Assembly: GCF_963576545.1 (NCBI RefSeq)
Contig: NW_026870472.1
Coordinates: 62,001 to 126,000 of the forward strand
Length of the DNA: 64,000 nt
Direction of reading: 5' to 3'
Origin: Limanda limanda
Lineage: Eukaryota > Chordata > Actinopteri > Pleuronectiformes > Pleuronectidae
Both the position numbers and the translations under genes were made by a program. Positions 9,331 to 23,000 of the stretch are shown here, piece by piece. The notes beneath the pieces were generated by a model. The model did not search any database. It was given only the letters and a program-made list of their open reading frames with translations, and had not been told where the DNA came from. Position 1 is the first letter of the stretch, and each line of letters opens with the position of its first letter.

Positions 9331-12300
9331 GTGGTTGCATCTGGACTAATTTGGGTCCTGCGGATCGATTGGTACCATCCCCGAGCTTGTACGACCTTCG
9401 GAAGAGGTCGACCGACGAAATTCCCCCAAATCTGAGGAGATATTCTTGAATAACTTTTTTTGTGAAGGTCGGAGAGACTTGCAAGTAGGCTCTACCCCCA
9501 CTAAATGGGGTTGCGCGCATCGATCGGTACCATCCTTGAGCTTCTCCGACTTTCGGAAGGGTTAGGGTTAGGGTTAGGGATGAAAGCACATAGGAGAAAG
9601 AGATATTCTTGAATAACTTTTTTTGTGAAGGTCGGAGAGACTTGCAAGTAGGCTCTACCCCCACTAAATGGGGTAGCGCGCATCGATCGGTACCATCCTT
9701 GAGCTTCTCCGACTTTCGGAAGGGTTAGGGTTAGGGTTAGGGATGAAAGCACATAGGAGAAAGAGATATTCTTGAATAACTTTTTTTGTGAAGGTCGGAG
9801 AGACTTGCAAGTAGGCTCTACCCCCACTAAATGGGGTAGCGCGCATCGATCGGTACCATCCTTGAGCTTCTCCGACTTTCGGAAGGGTTAGGGTTAGGGT
9901 TAGGGATGAAAGCACATAGGAGAAAGAGATATTCTTGAATAACTTTTTTTGTGAAGGTCGGAGAGACTTGGAAAGTGGTTGCATCTGGACTAATTTGGGT
10001 CCTGCGGATCGATTGGTACCATCCCCGAGCTTGTACGACCTTCGGAAGAGGTCGACCGACGAAATTCCCCCAAATCTGAGGAGATATTCTTGAATAACTT
10101 TTTTTGTGAAGGTCGGAGAGACTTGCAAGTAGGCTCTACCCCCACTAAATGGGGTTGCGCGCATCGATCGGTACCATCCTTGAGCTTCTCCGACTTTCGG
10201 AAGGGTTAGGGTTAGGGTTAGGGATGAAAGCACATAGGAGAAAGAGATATTCTTGAATAACCTTTTTTGTGAAGGTCGGAAAGACTTGCAAGTAGGCTCT
10301 ACCCCCACTAAATGGGGTAGCGCGCATCGATCGGTACCATCCTTGAGCTTCTCCGACTTTCGGAAGGGTTAGGGTTAGGGTTAGGGATGAAAGCACATAG
10401 GAGAAAGAGATATTCTTGAATAACTTTTTTTGTGAAGGTCGGAGAGACTTGGAAAGTGGTTGCATATGGACTAATTTGGGTCCTGCGGATCGATTGGTAC
10501 CATCCCCGAGCTTGTACGACCTTCGGAAGAGGTCGACCGACGAAATTCCCCCAAATCTGAGGAGATATTCTTGAATAACTTTTTTTGTGAAGGTCGGAGA
10601 GACTTGCAAGTAGGCTCTACCCCCACTAAATGGGGTTGCGCGCATCGATCGGTACCATCCTTGAGCTTCTCCGACTTTCGGAAGGGTTAGGGTTAGGGAT
10701 GAAAGCACATAGGAGAAAGAGATATTCTTGAATAACTTTTTTTGTGAAGGTCGGAGAGACTTGCAAGTAGGCTCTACCCCCACTAAATGGGGTAGCGCGC
10801 ATCGATCGGTACCATCCTTGAGCTTCTCCGACTTTCGGAAGGGTTAGGGTTAGGGTTAGGGATGAAAGCACATAGGAGAAAGAGATATTCTTGAATAACT
10901 TTTTTTGTGAAGGTCGGAGAGACTTGCAAGTAGGCTCTACCCCCACTAAATGGGGTAGCACGCATCGATCGGTACTATCCTTGAGCTTCTCCGACTTTCG
11001 GAAGGGTTAGGGTTAGGGTTAGGGATGAAAGCACATAGGAGAAAGAGATATTCTTGAATAACTTTTTTTGTGAAGGTCGGAGAGACTTGCAAGTAGGCTC
11101 TACCCCCACTAAATGGGGTAGCGCGCATCGATCGGTACCATCCTTGAGCTTCTCCGACTTTCGGAAGGGTTAGGGTTAGGGTTAGGGATGAAAGCACATA
11201 GGAGAAAGAGATATTCTTGAATAACTTTTTTTGTGAAGGTCGGAGAGACTTGGAAAGTGGTTGCATCTGGACTAATTTGGGTCCTGCGGATCGATTGGTA
11301 CCATCCCCGAGCTTGTACGACCTTCGGAAGAGGTCGACCGACGAAATTCCCCCAAATCTGAGGAGATATTCTTGAATAACTTTTTTTGTGAAGGTCGGAG
11401 AGACTTGCAAGTAGGCTCTACCCCCACTAAATGGGGTTGCGCGCATCGATCGGTACCATCCTTGAGCTTCTCCGACTTTCGGAAGGGTTAGGGTTAGGGT
11501 TAGGGATGAAAGCACATAGGAGAAAGAGATATTCTTGAATAACTTTTTTTGTGAAGGTCGGAGAGACTTGCAAGTAGGCTCTACCCCCACTAAATGGGGT
11601 AGCGCGCATCGATCGGTACCATCCTTGAGCTTCTCCGACTTTCGGAAGGGTTAGGGTTAGGGTTAGGGATGAAAGCACATAGGAGAAAGAGATATTCTTG
11701 AATAACTTTTTTTGTGAAGGTCGGAGAGACTTGGAAAGTGGTTGCATCTGGACTAATTTGGGTCCTGCGGATCGATTGGTACCATCCCCGAGCTTGTACG
11801 ACCTTCGGAAGAGGTCGACCGACGAAATTCCCCCAAATCTGAGGAGATATTCTTGAATAACTTTTTTTGTGAAGGTCGGAGAGACTTGCAAGTAGGCTCT
11901 ACCCCCACTAAATGGGGTTGCGCGCATCGATCGGTACCATCCTTGAGCTTCTCCGACTTTCGGAAGGGTTAGGGTTAGGGTTAGGGATGAAAGCACATAG
12001 GAGAAAGAGATATTCTTGAATAACTTTTTTTGTGAAGGTCGGAGAGACTTGCAAGTAGGCTCTACCCCCACTAAATGGGGTAGCGCGCATCGATCGGTAC
12101 CATCCTTGAGCTTCTCCGACTTTCGGAAGGGTTAGGGTTAGGGTTAGGGATGAAAGCACATAGGAGAAAGAGATATTCTTGAATAACTTTTTTTGTGAAG
12201 GTCGGAGAGACTTGCAAGTAGGCTCTACCCCCACTAAATGGGGTAGCGCGCATCGATCGGTACCATCCTTGAGCTTCTCCGACTTTCGGAAGGGTTAGGG

Positions 12301-15300
12301 TTAGGGTTAGGGATGAAAGCACATAGGAGAAAGAGATATTCTTGAATAACTTTTTTTGTGAAGGTCGGAGAGACTTGTAAAGTGGTTGCATCTGGACTAA
12401 TTTGGGTCCTGCGGATCGATTGGTACCATCCCCGAGCTTGTACGACCTTCGGAAGAGGTCGACCGACGAAATTCCCCCAAATCTGAGGAGATATTCTTGA
12501 ATAACTTTTTTTGTGAAGGTCGGAGAGACTTGCAAGTAGGCTCTACCCCCACTAAATGGGGTAGCGCGCATCGATCGGTACCATCCTTGAGCTTCTCCGA
12601 CTTTCGGAAGGGTTAGGGTTAGGGTTAGGGATGAAAGCACATAGGAGAAAGAGATATTCTTGAATAACTTTTTTTGTGAAGGTCGGAGAGACTTGCAAGT
12701 AGGCTCTACCCCCACTAAATGGGGTAGCGCGCATCGATCGGTACCATCCTTGAGCTTCTCCGACTTTCGGAAGGGTTAGGGTTAGGGTTAGGGATGAAAG
12801 CACATAGGAGAAAGAGATATTCTTGAATAACTTTTTTTGTGAAGGTCGGAGAGACTTGCAAGTAGGCTCTACCCCCACTAAATAGGGTAGCGCGCATCGA
12901 TCGGTACCATCCTTGAGCTTCTCCGACTTTTGGAAGGGTTAGGGTTAGGGTTAGGGATGAAAGCACATAGGAGAAAGAGATATTCTTGAATAACTTTTTT
13001 TGTGAAGGTCGGAGAGACTTGCAAGTAGGCTCTACCCCCACTAAATGGGGTAGCGCGCATCGATCGGTACCATCCTTGAGCTTCTCCGACTTTCGGAAGG
13101 GTTAGGGTTAGGGTTAGGGATGAAAGCACATAGGAGAAAGAGATATTCTTGAATAACTTTTTTTGTGAAGGTCGGAGAGACTTGCAAGTAGGCTCTACCC
13201 CCACTAAATGGGGTAGCGCGCATCGATCGGTACCATCCTTGAGCTTCTCCGACTTTCGGAAGGGTTAGGGTTAGGGTTAGGGATGAAAGCACATAGGAGA
13301 AAGAGATATTCTTGAATAACTTTTTTTGTGAAGGTCGGAGAGACTTGGAAAGTGGTTGCATCTGGACTAATTTGGGTCCTGCGGATCGATTGGTACCATC
13401 CCCGAGCTTGTACGACCTTCGGAAGAGGTCGACCGACGAAATTCCCCCAAATCTGAGGAGATATTCTTGAATAACTTTTTTTGTGAAGGTCGGAGAGACT
13501 TGCAAGTAGGCTCTACCCCCACTAAATGGGGTAACGCGCATCGATCGGTACCATCCTTGAGCTTCTCCGACTTTCGGAAGGGTTAGGGTTAGGGTTAGGG
13601 ATGAAAGCACATAGGAGAAAGAGATATTCTTGAATAACTTTTTTTGTGAAGGTCGGAGAGACTTGCAAGTAGGCTCTACCCCCACTAAATGGGGTAGCGC
13701 GCATCGATCGGTACCATCCTTGAGCTTCTCCGACTTTCGGAAGGGTTAGGGTTAGGGTTAGGGATGAAAGCACATAGGAGAAAGAGATATTCTTGAATAA
13801 CTTTTTTTGTGAAGGTCGGAGAGACTTGCAAGTAGGCTCTACCCCCACTAAATGGGGTAGCGCGCATCGATCGGTACCATCCTTGAGCTTCTCCGACTTT
13901 CGGAAGGGTTAGGGTTAGGGTTAGGGATGAAAGCACATAGGAGAAAGAGATATTCTTGAATAACTTTTTTTGTGAAGGTCGGAGAGACTTGTAAAGTGGT
14001 TGCATCTGGACTAATTTGGGTCCTGCGGATCGATTGGTACCATCCCCGAGCTTGTACGACCTTCGGAAGAGGTCGACCGACGAAATTCCCCCAAATCTGA
14101 GGAGATATTCTTGAATAACTTTTTTTGTGAAGGTCGGAGAGACTTGCAAGTAGGCTCTACCCCCACTAAATGGGGTAGCGCGCATCGATCGGTACCATCC
14201 TTGAGCTTCTCCGACTTTCGGAAGGGTTAGGGTTAGGGTTAGGGATGAAAGCACATAGGAGAAAGAGATATTCTTGAATAACTTTTTTTGTGAAGGTCGG
14301 AGAGACTTGCAAGTAGGCTCTACCCCCACTAAATGGGGTAGCGCGCATCGATCGGTACCATCCTTGAGCTTCTCCGACTTTCGGAAGGGTTAGGGTTAGG
14401 GTTAGGGATGAAAGCACATAGGAGAAAGAGATATTCTTGAATAACTTTTTTTGTGAAGGTCGGAGAGACTTGCAAGTAGGCTCTACCCCCACTAAATAGG
14501 GTAGCGCGCATCGATCGGTACCATCCTTGAGCTTCTCCGACTTTTGGAAGGGTTAGGGTTAGGGTTAGGGATGAAAGCACATAGGAGAAAGAGATATTCT
14601 TGAATAACTTTTTTTGTGAAGGTCGGAGAGACTTGCAAGTAGGCTCTACCCCCACTAAATGGGGTAGCGCGCATCGATCGGTACCATCCTTGAGCTTCTC
14701 CGACTTTCGGAAGGGTTAGGGTTAGGGTTAGGGATGAAAGCACATAGGAGAAAGAGATATTCTTGAATAACTTTTTTTGTGAAGGTCGGAGAGACTTGCA
14801 AGTAGGCTCTACCCCCACTAAATGGGGTAGCGCGCATCGATCGGTACCATCCTTGAGCTTCTCCGACTTTCGGAAGGGTTAGGGTTAGGGTTAGGGATGA
14901 AAGCACATAGGAGAAAGAGATATTCTTGAATAACTTTTTTTGTGAAGGTCGGAGAGACTTGCAAGTAGGCTCTACCCCCACTAAATGGGGTAGCGCGCAT
15001 CGATCGGTACCATCCTTGAGCTTCTCCGACTTTCGGAAGGGTTAGGGTTAGGGTTAGGGATGAAAGCACATAGGAGAAAGAGATATTCTTGAATAACTTT
15101 TTTTGTGAAGGTCGGAGAGACTTGGAAAGTGGTTGCATCTGGACTAATTTGGGTCCTGCGGATCGATTGGTACCATCCCCGAGCTTGTACGACCTTCGAA
15201 AGAGGTCGACCGACGAAATTCCCCCAAATCTGAGGAGATATTCTTGAATAACTTTTTTTGTGAAGGTCGGAGAGACTTGCAAGTAGGCTCTACCCCCACT

Positions 15301-15772
15301 AAATGGGGTTGCGCGCATCGATCGGTACCATCCTTGAGCTTCTCCGACTTTCGGAAGGGTTAGGGTTAGGGTTAGGGATGAAAGCACATAGGAGAAAGAG
15401 ATATTCTTGAATAACTTTTTTTGTGAAGGTCGGAGAGACTTGCAAGTAGGCTCTACCCCCACTAAATGGGGTAGCGCGCATCGATCGGTACCATCCTTGA
15501 GCTTCTCCGACTTTCGGAAGGGTTAGGGTTAGGGTTAGGGATGAAAGCACATAGGAGAAAGAGATATTCTTGAATAACTTTTTTTGTGAAGGTCGGAGAG
15601 ACTTGCAAGTAGGCTCTACCCCCACTAAATGGGGTAGCGCGCATCGATCGGTACCATCCTTGAGCTTCTCCGACTTTCGGAAGGGTTAGGGTTAGGGTTA
15701 GGGATGAAAGCACATAGGAGAAAGAGATATTCTTGAATAACTTTTTTTGTGAAGGTCGGAGAGACTTGGAAA

Positions 15773-17060
15773 GTGGTTGCATCTGGACTAATTTGGGTCC
15801 TGCGGATCGATTGGTACCATCCCCGAGCTTGTACGACCTTCGGAAGAGGTCGACCGACGAAATTCCCCCAAATCTGAGGAGATATTCTTGAATAACTTTT
15901 TTTGTGAAGGTCGGAGAGACTTGCAAGTAGGCTCTACCCCCACTAAATGGGGTTGCGCGCATCGATCGGTACCATCCTTGAGCTTCTCCGACTTTCGGAA
16001 GGGTTAGGGTTAGGGTTAGGGATGAAAGCACATAGGAGAAAGAGATATTCTTGAATAACTTTTTTTGTGAAGGTCGGAGAGACTTGTAAGTAGGCTCTAC
16101 CCCCACTAAATGGGGTAGCGCGCATCGATCGGTACCATCCTTGAGCTTCTCCGACTTTCGGAAGGGTTAGGGTTAGGGTTAGGGATGAAAGCACATAGGA
16201 GAAAGAGATATTCTTGAATAACTTTTTTTGTGAAGGTCGGAGAGACTTGCAAGTAGGCTCTACCCCCACTAAATGGGGTAGCGCGCATCGATCAGTACCA
16301 TCCTTGAGCTTCTCCGACTTTCGGAAGGGTTAGGGTTAGGGTTAGGGATGAAAGCACATAGGAGAAAGAGATATTCTTGAATAACTTTTTTTGTGAAGGT
16401 CGGAGAGACTTGGAAAGTGGTTGCATCTGGACTAATTTGGGTCCTGCGGATCGATTGGTACCATCCCCGAGCTTGTACGACCTTCGGAAGAGGTCGACCG
16501 ACGAAATTCCCCCAAATCTGAGGAGATATTCTTGAATAACTTTTTTTGTGAAGGTCGGAGAGACTTGCAAGTAGGCTCTACCCCCACTAAATGGGGTTGC
16601 GCGCATCGATCGGTACCATCCTTGAGCTTCTCCGACTTTCGGAAGGGTTAGGGTTAGGGTTAGGGATGAAAGCACATAGGAGAAAGAGATATTCTTGAAT
16701 AACTTTTTTTGTGAAGGTCGGAGAGACTTGTAAGTAGGCTCTACCCCCACTAAATGGGGTAGCGCGCATCGATCGGTACCATCCTTGAGCTTCTCCGACT
16801 TTCGGAAGGGTTAGGGTTAGGGTTAGGGATGAAAGCACATAGGAGAAAGAGATATTCTTGAATAACTTTTTTTGTGAAGGTCGGAGAGACTTGCAAGTAG
16901 GCTCTACCCCCACTAAATGGGGTAGCGCGCATCGATCAGTACCATCCTTGAGCTTCTCCGACTTTCGGAAGGGTTAGGGTTAGGGTTAGGGATGAAAGCA
17001 CATAGGAGAAAGAGATATTCTTGAATAACTTTTTTTGTGAAGGTCGGAGAGACTTGGAAA
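15773..17060 (+). repeat. Recent 644-bp tandem duplication (BAAA x2)
   Basis: The units 15773-16416 and 16417-17060 share two private substitutions exactly 644 bp apart: ACTTGTAAGTAGG in place of ACTTGCAAGTAGG (T at 16087 and 16731) and GATCAGTACC in place of GATCGGTACC (A at 16294 and 16938). The second removes the GGTACC site. Neither change was seen elsewhere in the window, so this is a local, late duplication of one B-A-A-A unit. Confidence 0.92.
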
Positions 17061-20000
17061 GTGGTTGCATCTGGACTAATTTGGGTCCTGCGGATCGATT
17101 GGTACCATCCCCGAGCTTGTACGACCTTCGGAAGAGGTCGACCGACGAAATTCCCCCAAATCTGAGGAGATATTCTTGAATAACTTTTTTTGTGAAGGTC
17201 GGAGAGACTTGCAAGTAGGCTCTACCCCCACTAAATGGGGTTGCGCGCATCGATCGGTACCATCCTTGAGCTTCTCCGACTTTCGGAAGGGTTAGGGTTA
17301 GGGTTAGGGATGAAAGCACATAGGAGAAAGAGATATTCTTGAATAACCTTTTTTGTGAAGGTCGGAGAGACTTGCAAGTAGGCTCTACCCCCACTAAATG
17401 GGGTAGCGCGCATCGATCGGTACCATCCTTGAGCTTCTCCGACTTTCGGAAGGGTTAGGGTTAGGGTTAGGGATGAAAGCACATAGGAGAAAGAGATATT
17501 CTTGAATAACTTTTTTTGTGAAGGTCGGAGAGACTTGGAAAGTGGTTGCATCTGGACTAATTTGGGTCCTGCAGATCGATTGGTACCATCCCCGAGCTTG
17601 TACGACCTTCGGAAGAGGTCGACCGACGAAATTCCCCCAAATCTGAGGAGATATTCTTGAATAACTTTTTTTGTGAAGGTCGGAGAGACTTGCAAGTAGG
17701 CTCTACCCCCACTAAATGGGGTTGCGCGCATCGATCGGTACCATCCTTGAGCTTCTCCGACTTTCGGAAGGGTTAGGGTTAGGGATGAAAGCACATAGGA
17801 GAAAGAGATATTCTTGAATAACTTTTTTTGTGAAGGTCGGAGAGACTTGCAAGTAGGCTCTACCCCCACTAAATGGGGTAGCGCGCATCGATCGGTACCA
17901 TCCTTGAGCTTCTCCGACTTTCGGAAGGGTTAGGGTTAGGGTTAGGGATGAAAGCACATAGGAGAAAGAGATATTCTTGAATAACTTTTTTTGTGAAGGT
18001 CGGAGAGACTTGCAAGTAGGCTCTACCCCCACTAAATGGGGTAGCACGCATCGATCGGTACCATCCTTGAGCTTCTCCGACTTTCGGAAGGGTTAGGGTT
18101 AGGGTTAGGGATGAAAGCACATAGGAGAAAGAGATATTCTTGAATAACTTTTTTTGTGAAGGTCGGAGAGACTTGGAAAGTGGTTGCATCTGGACTAATT
18201 TGGGTCCTGCGGATCGATTGGTACCATCCCCGAGCTTGTACGACCTTCGAAAGAGGTCGACCGACGAAATTCCCCCAAATCTGAGGAGATATTCTTGAAT
18301 AACTTTTTTTGTGAAGGTCGGAGAGACTTGCAAGTAGGCTCTACCCCCACTAAATGGGGTAACGCGCATCGATCGGTACCATCCTTGAGCTTCTCCGACT
18401 TTCGGAAGGGTTAGGGTTAGGGTTAGGGATGAAAGCACATAGGAGAAAGAGATATTCTTGAATAACTTTTTTTGTGAAGGTCGGAGAGACTTGCAAGTAG
18501 GCTCTACCCCCACTAAATGGGGTAGCGCGCATCGATCGGTACCATCCTTGAGCTTCTCCGACTTTCGGAAGGGTTAGGGTTAGGGTTAGGGATGAAAGCA
18601 CATAGGAGAAAGAGATATTCTTGAATAACTTTTTTTGTGAAGGTCGGAGAGACTTGCAAGTAGGCTCTACCCCCACTAAATGGGGTAGCGCGCATCGATC
18701 GGTACCATCCTTGAGCTTCTCCGACTTTTGGAAGGGTTAGGGTTAGGGTTAGGGATGAAAGCACATAGGAGAAAGAGATATTCTTGAATAACTTTTTTTG
18801 TGAAGGTCGGAGAGACTTGCAAGTAGGCTCTACCCCCACTAAATGGGGTAGCGCGCATCGATCGGTACCATCCTTGAGCTTCTCCGACTTTCGGAAGGGT
18901 TAGGGTTAGGGTTAGGGATGAAAGCACATAGGAGAAAGAGATATTCTTGAATAACTTTTTTTGTGAAGGTCGGAGAGACTTGCAAGTAGGCTCTACCCCC
19001 ACTAAATGGGGTAGCGCGCATCGATCGGTACCATCCTTGAGCTTCTCCGACTTTCGGAAGGGTTAGGGTTAGGGATGAAAGCACATAGGAGAAAGAGATA
19101 TTCTTGAATAACTTTTTTTGTGAAGGTCGGAGAGACTTGCAAGTAGGCTCTACCCCCACTAAATGGGGTAGCGCGCATCGATCGGTACCATCCTTGAGCT
19201 TCTCCGACTTTCGGAAGGGTTAGGGTTAGGGTTAGGGATGAAAGCACATAGGAGAAAGAGATATTCTTGAATAACTTTTTTTGTGAAGGTCGGAGAGACT
19301 TGGAAAGTGGTTGCATCTGGACTAATTTGGGTCTTGCGGATCGATTGGTACCATCCCCGAGCTTGTACGACCTTCGAAAGAGGTCGACCGACGAAATTCC
19401 CCCAAATCTGAGGAGATATTCTTGAATAACTTTTTTTGTGAAGGTCGGAGAGACTTGCAAGTAGGCTCTACCCCCACTAAATGGGGTTGCGCGCATCGAT
19501 CGGTACCATCCTTGAGCTTCTCCGACTTTCGGAAGGGTTAGGGTTAGGGTTAGGGATGAAAGCACATAGGAGAAAGAGATATTCTTGAATAACTTTTTTT
19601 GTGAAGGTCGGAGAGACTTGCAAGTAGGCTCTACCCCCACTAAATGGGGTAGCGCGCATCGATCGGTACCATCCTTGAGCTTCTCCGACTTTCGGAAGGG
19701 TTAGGGTTAGGGTTAGGGATGAAAGCACATAGGAGAAAGAGATATTCTTGAATAACTTTTTTTGTGAAGGTCGGAGAGACTTGCAAGTAGGCTCTACCCC
19801 CACTAAATGGGGTAGCGCGCATCGATCGGTACCATCCTTGAGCTTCTCCGACTTTCGGAAGGGTTAGGGTTAGGGTTAGGGATGAAAGCACATAGGAGAA
19901 AGAGATATTCTTGAATAACTTTTTTTGTGAAGGTCGGAGAGACTTGGAAAGTGGTTGCATCTGGACTAATTTGGGTCCTGCGGATCGATTGGTACCATCC

Positions 20001-23000
20001 CCGAGCTTGTACGACCTTCGGAAGAGGTCGACCGACGAAATTCCCCCAAATCTGAGGAGATATTCTTGAATAACTTTTTTTGTGAAGGTCGGAGAGACTT
20101 GCAAGTAGGCTCTACCCCCACTAAATGGGGTTGCGCGCATCGATCGGTACCATCCTTGAGCTTCTCCGACTTTCGGAAGGGTTAGGGTTAGGGTTAGGGA
20201 TGAAAGCACATAGGAGAAAGAGATATTCTTGAATAACTTTTTTTGTGAAGGTCGGAGAGACTTGCAAGTAGGCTCTACCCCCACTAAATGGGGTAGCGCG
20301 CATCGATCGGTACCATCCTTGAGCTTCTCCGACTTTCGGAAGGGTTAGGGTTAGGGTTAGGGATGAAAGCACATAGGAGAAAGAGATATTCTTGAATAAC
20401 TTTTTTTGTGAAGGTCGGAGAGACTTGGAAAGTGGTTGCATCTGGACTAATTTGGGTCCTGCGGATCGATTGGTACCATCCCCGAGCTTGTACGACCTTC
20501 GGAAGAGGTCGACCGACGAAATTCCCCCAAATCTGAGGAGATATTCTTGAATAACTTTTTTTGTGAAGGTCGGAGAGACTTGCAAGTAGGCTCTACCCCC
20601 ACTAAATGGGGTTGCGCGCATCGATCGGTACCATCCTTGAGCTTCTCCGACTTTCGGAAGGGTTAGGGTTAGGGTTAGGGATGAAAGCACATAGGAGAAA
20701 GAGATATTCTTGAATAACTTTTTTTGTGAAGGTCGGAGAGACTTGCAAGTAGGCTCTACCCCCACTAAATGGGGTAGCGCGCATCGATCGGTACCATCCT
20801 TGAGCTTCTCCGACTTTCGGAAGGGTTAGGGTTAGGGTTAGGGATGAAAGCACATAGGAGAAAGAGATATTCTTGAATAACTTTTTTTGTGAAGGTCGGA
20901 GAGACTTGCAAGTAGGCTCTACCCCCACTAAATGGGGTAGCGCGCATCGATCGGTACCATCCTTGAGCTTCTCCGACTTTCGGAAGGGTTAGGGTTAGGG
21001 TTAGGGATGAAAGCACATAGGAGAAAGAGATATTCTTGAATAACTTTTTTTGTGAAGGTCGGAGAGACTTGGAAAGTGGTTGCATCTGGACTAATTTGGG
21101 TCCTGCGGATCGATTGGTACCATCCCCGAGCTTGTACGACCTTCGGAAGAGGTCGACCGACGAAATTCCCCCAAATCTGAGGAGATATTCTTGAATAACT
21201 TTTTTTGTGAAGGTCGGAGAGACTTGCAAGTAGGCTCTACCCCCACTAAATGGGGTAGCGCACATCGATCGGTACCATCCTTGAGCTTCTCCGACTTTCG
21301 GAAGGGTTAGGGTTAGGGTTAGGGATGAAAGCACATAGGAGAAAGAGATATTCTTGAATAACTTTTTTTGTGAAGGTCGGAGAGACTTGCAAGTAGGCTC
21401 TACCCCCACTAAATGGGGTAGCGCGCATCGATCGGTACCATCCTTGAGCTTCTCCGACTTTCGGAAGGGTTAGGGTTAGGGTTAGGGATGAAAGCACATA
21501 GGAGAAAGAGATATTCTTGAATAACTTTTTTTGTGAAGGTCGGAGAGACTTGCAAGTAGGCTCTACCCCCACTAAATGGGGTAGCGCGCATCGATCGGTA
21601 CCATCCTTGAGCTTCTCCGACTTTCGGAAGGGTTAGGGTTAGGGTTAGGGATGAAAGCACATAGGAGAAAGAGATATTCTTGAATAACTTTTTTTGTGAA
21701 GGTCGGAGAGACTTGCAAGTAGGCTCTACCCCCACTAAATGGGGTAGCGCGCATCGATCGGTACCATCCTTGAGCTTCTCCGACTTTCGGAAGGGTTAGG
21801 GTTAGGGTTAGGGATGAAAGCACATAGGAGAAAGAGATATTCTTGAATAACTTTTTTTGTGAAGGTCGGAGAGACTTGGAAAGTGGTTGCATCTGGACTA
21901 ATTTGGGTCCTGCGGATCGATTGGTACCATCCCCGAGCTTGTACGACCTTCGGAAGAGGTCGACCGACGAAATTCCCCCAAATCTGAGGAGATATTCTTG
22001 AATAACTTTTTTTGTGAAGGTCGGAGAGACTTGCAAGTAGGCTCTACCCCCACTAAATGGGGTAACGCGCATCGATCGGTACCATCCTTGAGCTTCTCCG
22101 ACTTTCGGAAGGGTTAGGGTTAGGGTTAGGGATGAAAGCACATAGGAGAAAGAGATATTCTTGAATAACTTTTTTTGTGAAGGTCGGAGAGACTTGCAAG
22201 TAGGCTCTACCCCCACTAAATGGGGTAGCGCGCATCGATCGGTACCATCCTTGAGCTTCTCCGACTTTCGGAAGGGTTAGGGTTAGGGTTAGGGATGAAA
22301 GCACATAGGAGAAAGAGATATTCTTGAATAACTTTTTTTGTGAAGGTCGGAGAGACTTGCAAGTAGGCTCTACCCCCACTAAATGGGGTAGCGCGCATCG
22401 ATCGGTACCATCCTTGAGCTTCTCCGACTTTCGGAAGGGTTAGGGTTAGGGTTAGGGATGAAAGCACATAGGAGAAAGAGATATTCTTGAATAACTTTTT
22501 TTGTGAAGGTCGGAGAGACTTGGAAAGTGGTTGCATCTGGACTAATTTGGGTCCTGCGGATCGATTGGTACCATCCCCGAGCTTGTACGACCTTCGGAAG
22601 AGGTCGACCGACGAAATTCCCCCAAATCTGAGGAGATATTCTTGAATAACTTTTTTTGTGAAGGTCGGAGAGACTTGCAAGTAGGCTCTACCCCCACTAA
22701 ATGGGGTAGCGCGCATCGATCGGTACCATCCTTGAGCTTCTCCGACTTTCGGAAGGGTTAGGGTTAGGGATGAAAGCACATAGGAGAAAGAGATATTCTT
22801 GAATAACTTTTTTTGTGAAGGTCGGAGAGACTTGCAAGTAGGCTTTACCCCCACTAAATGGGGTAGCGCGCATCGATCGGTACCATCCTTGAGCTTCTCC
22901 GACTTTCGGAAGGGTTAGGGTTAGGGTTAGGGATGAAAGCACATAGGAGAAAGAGATATTCTTGAATAACTTTTTTTGTGAAGGTCGGAGAGACTTGCAA

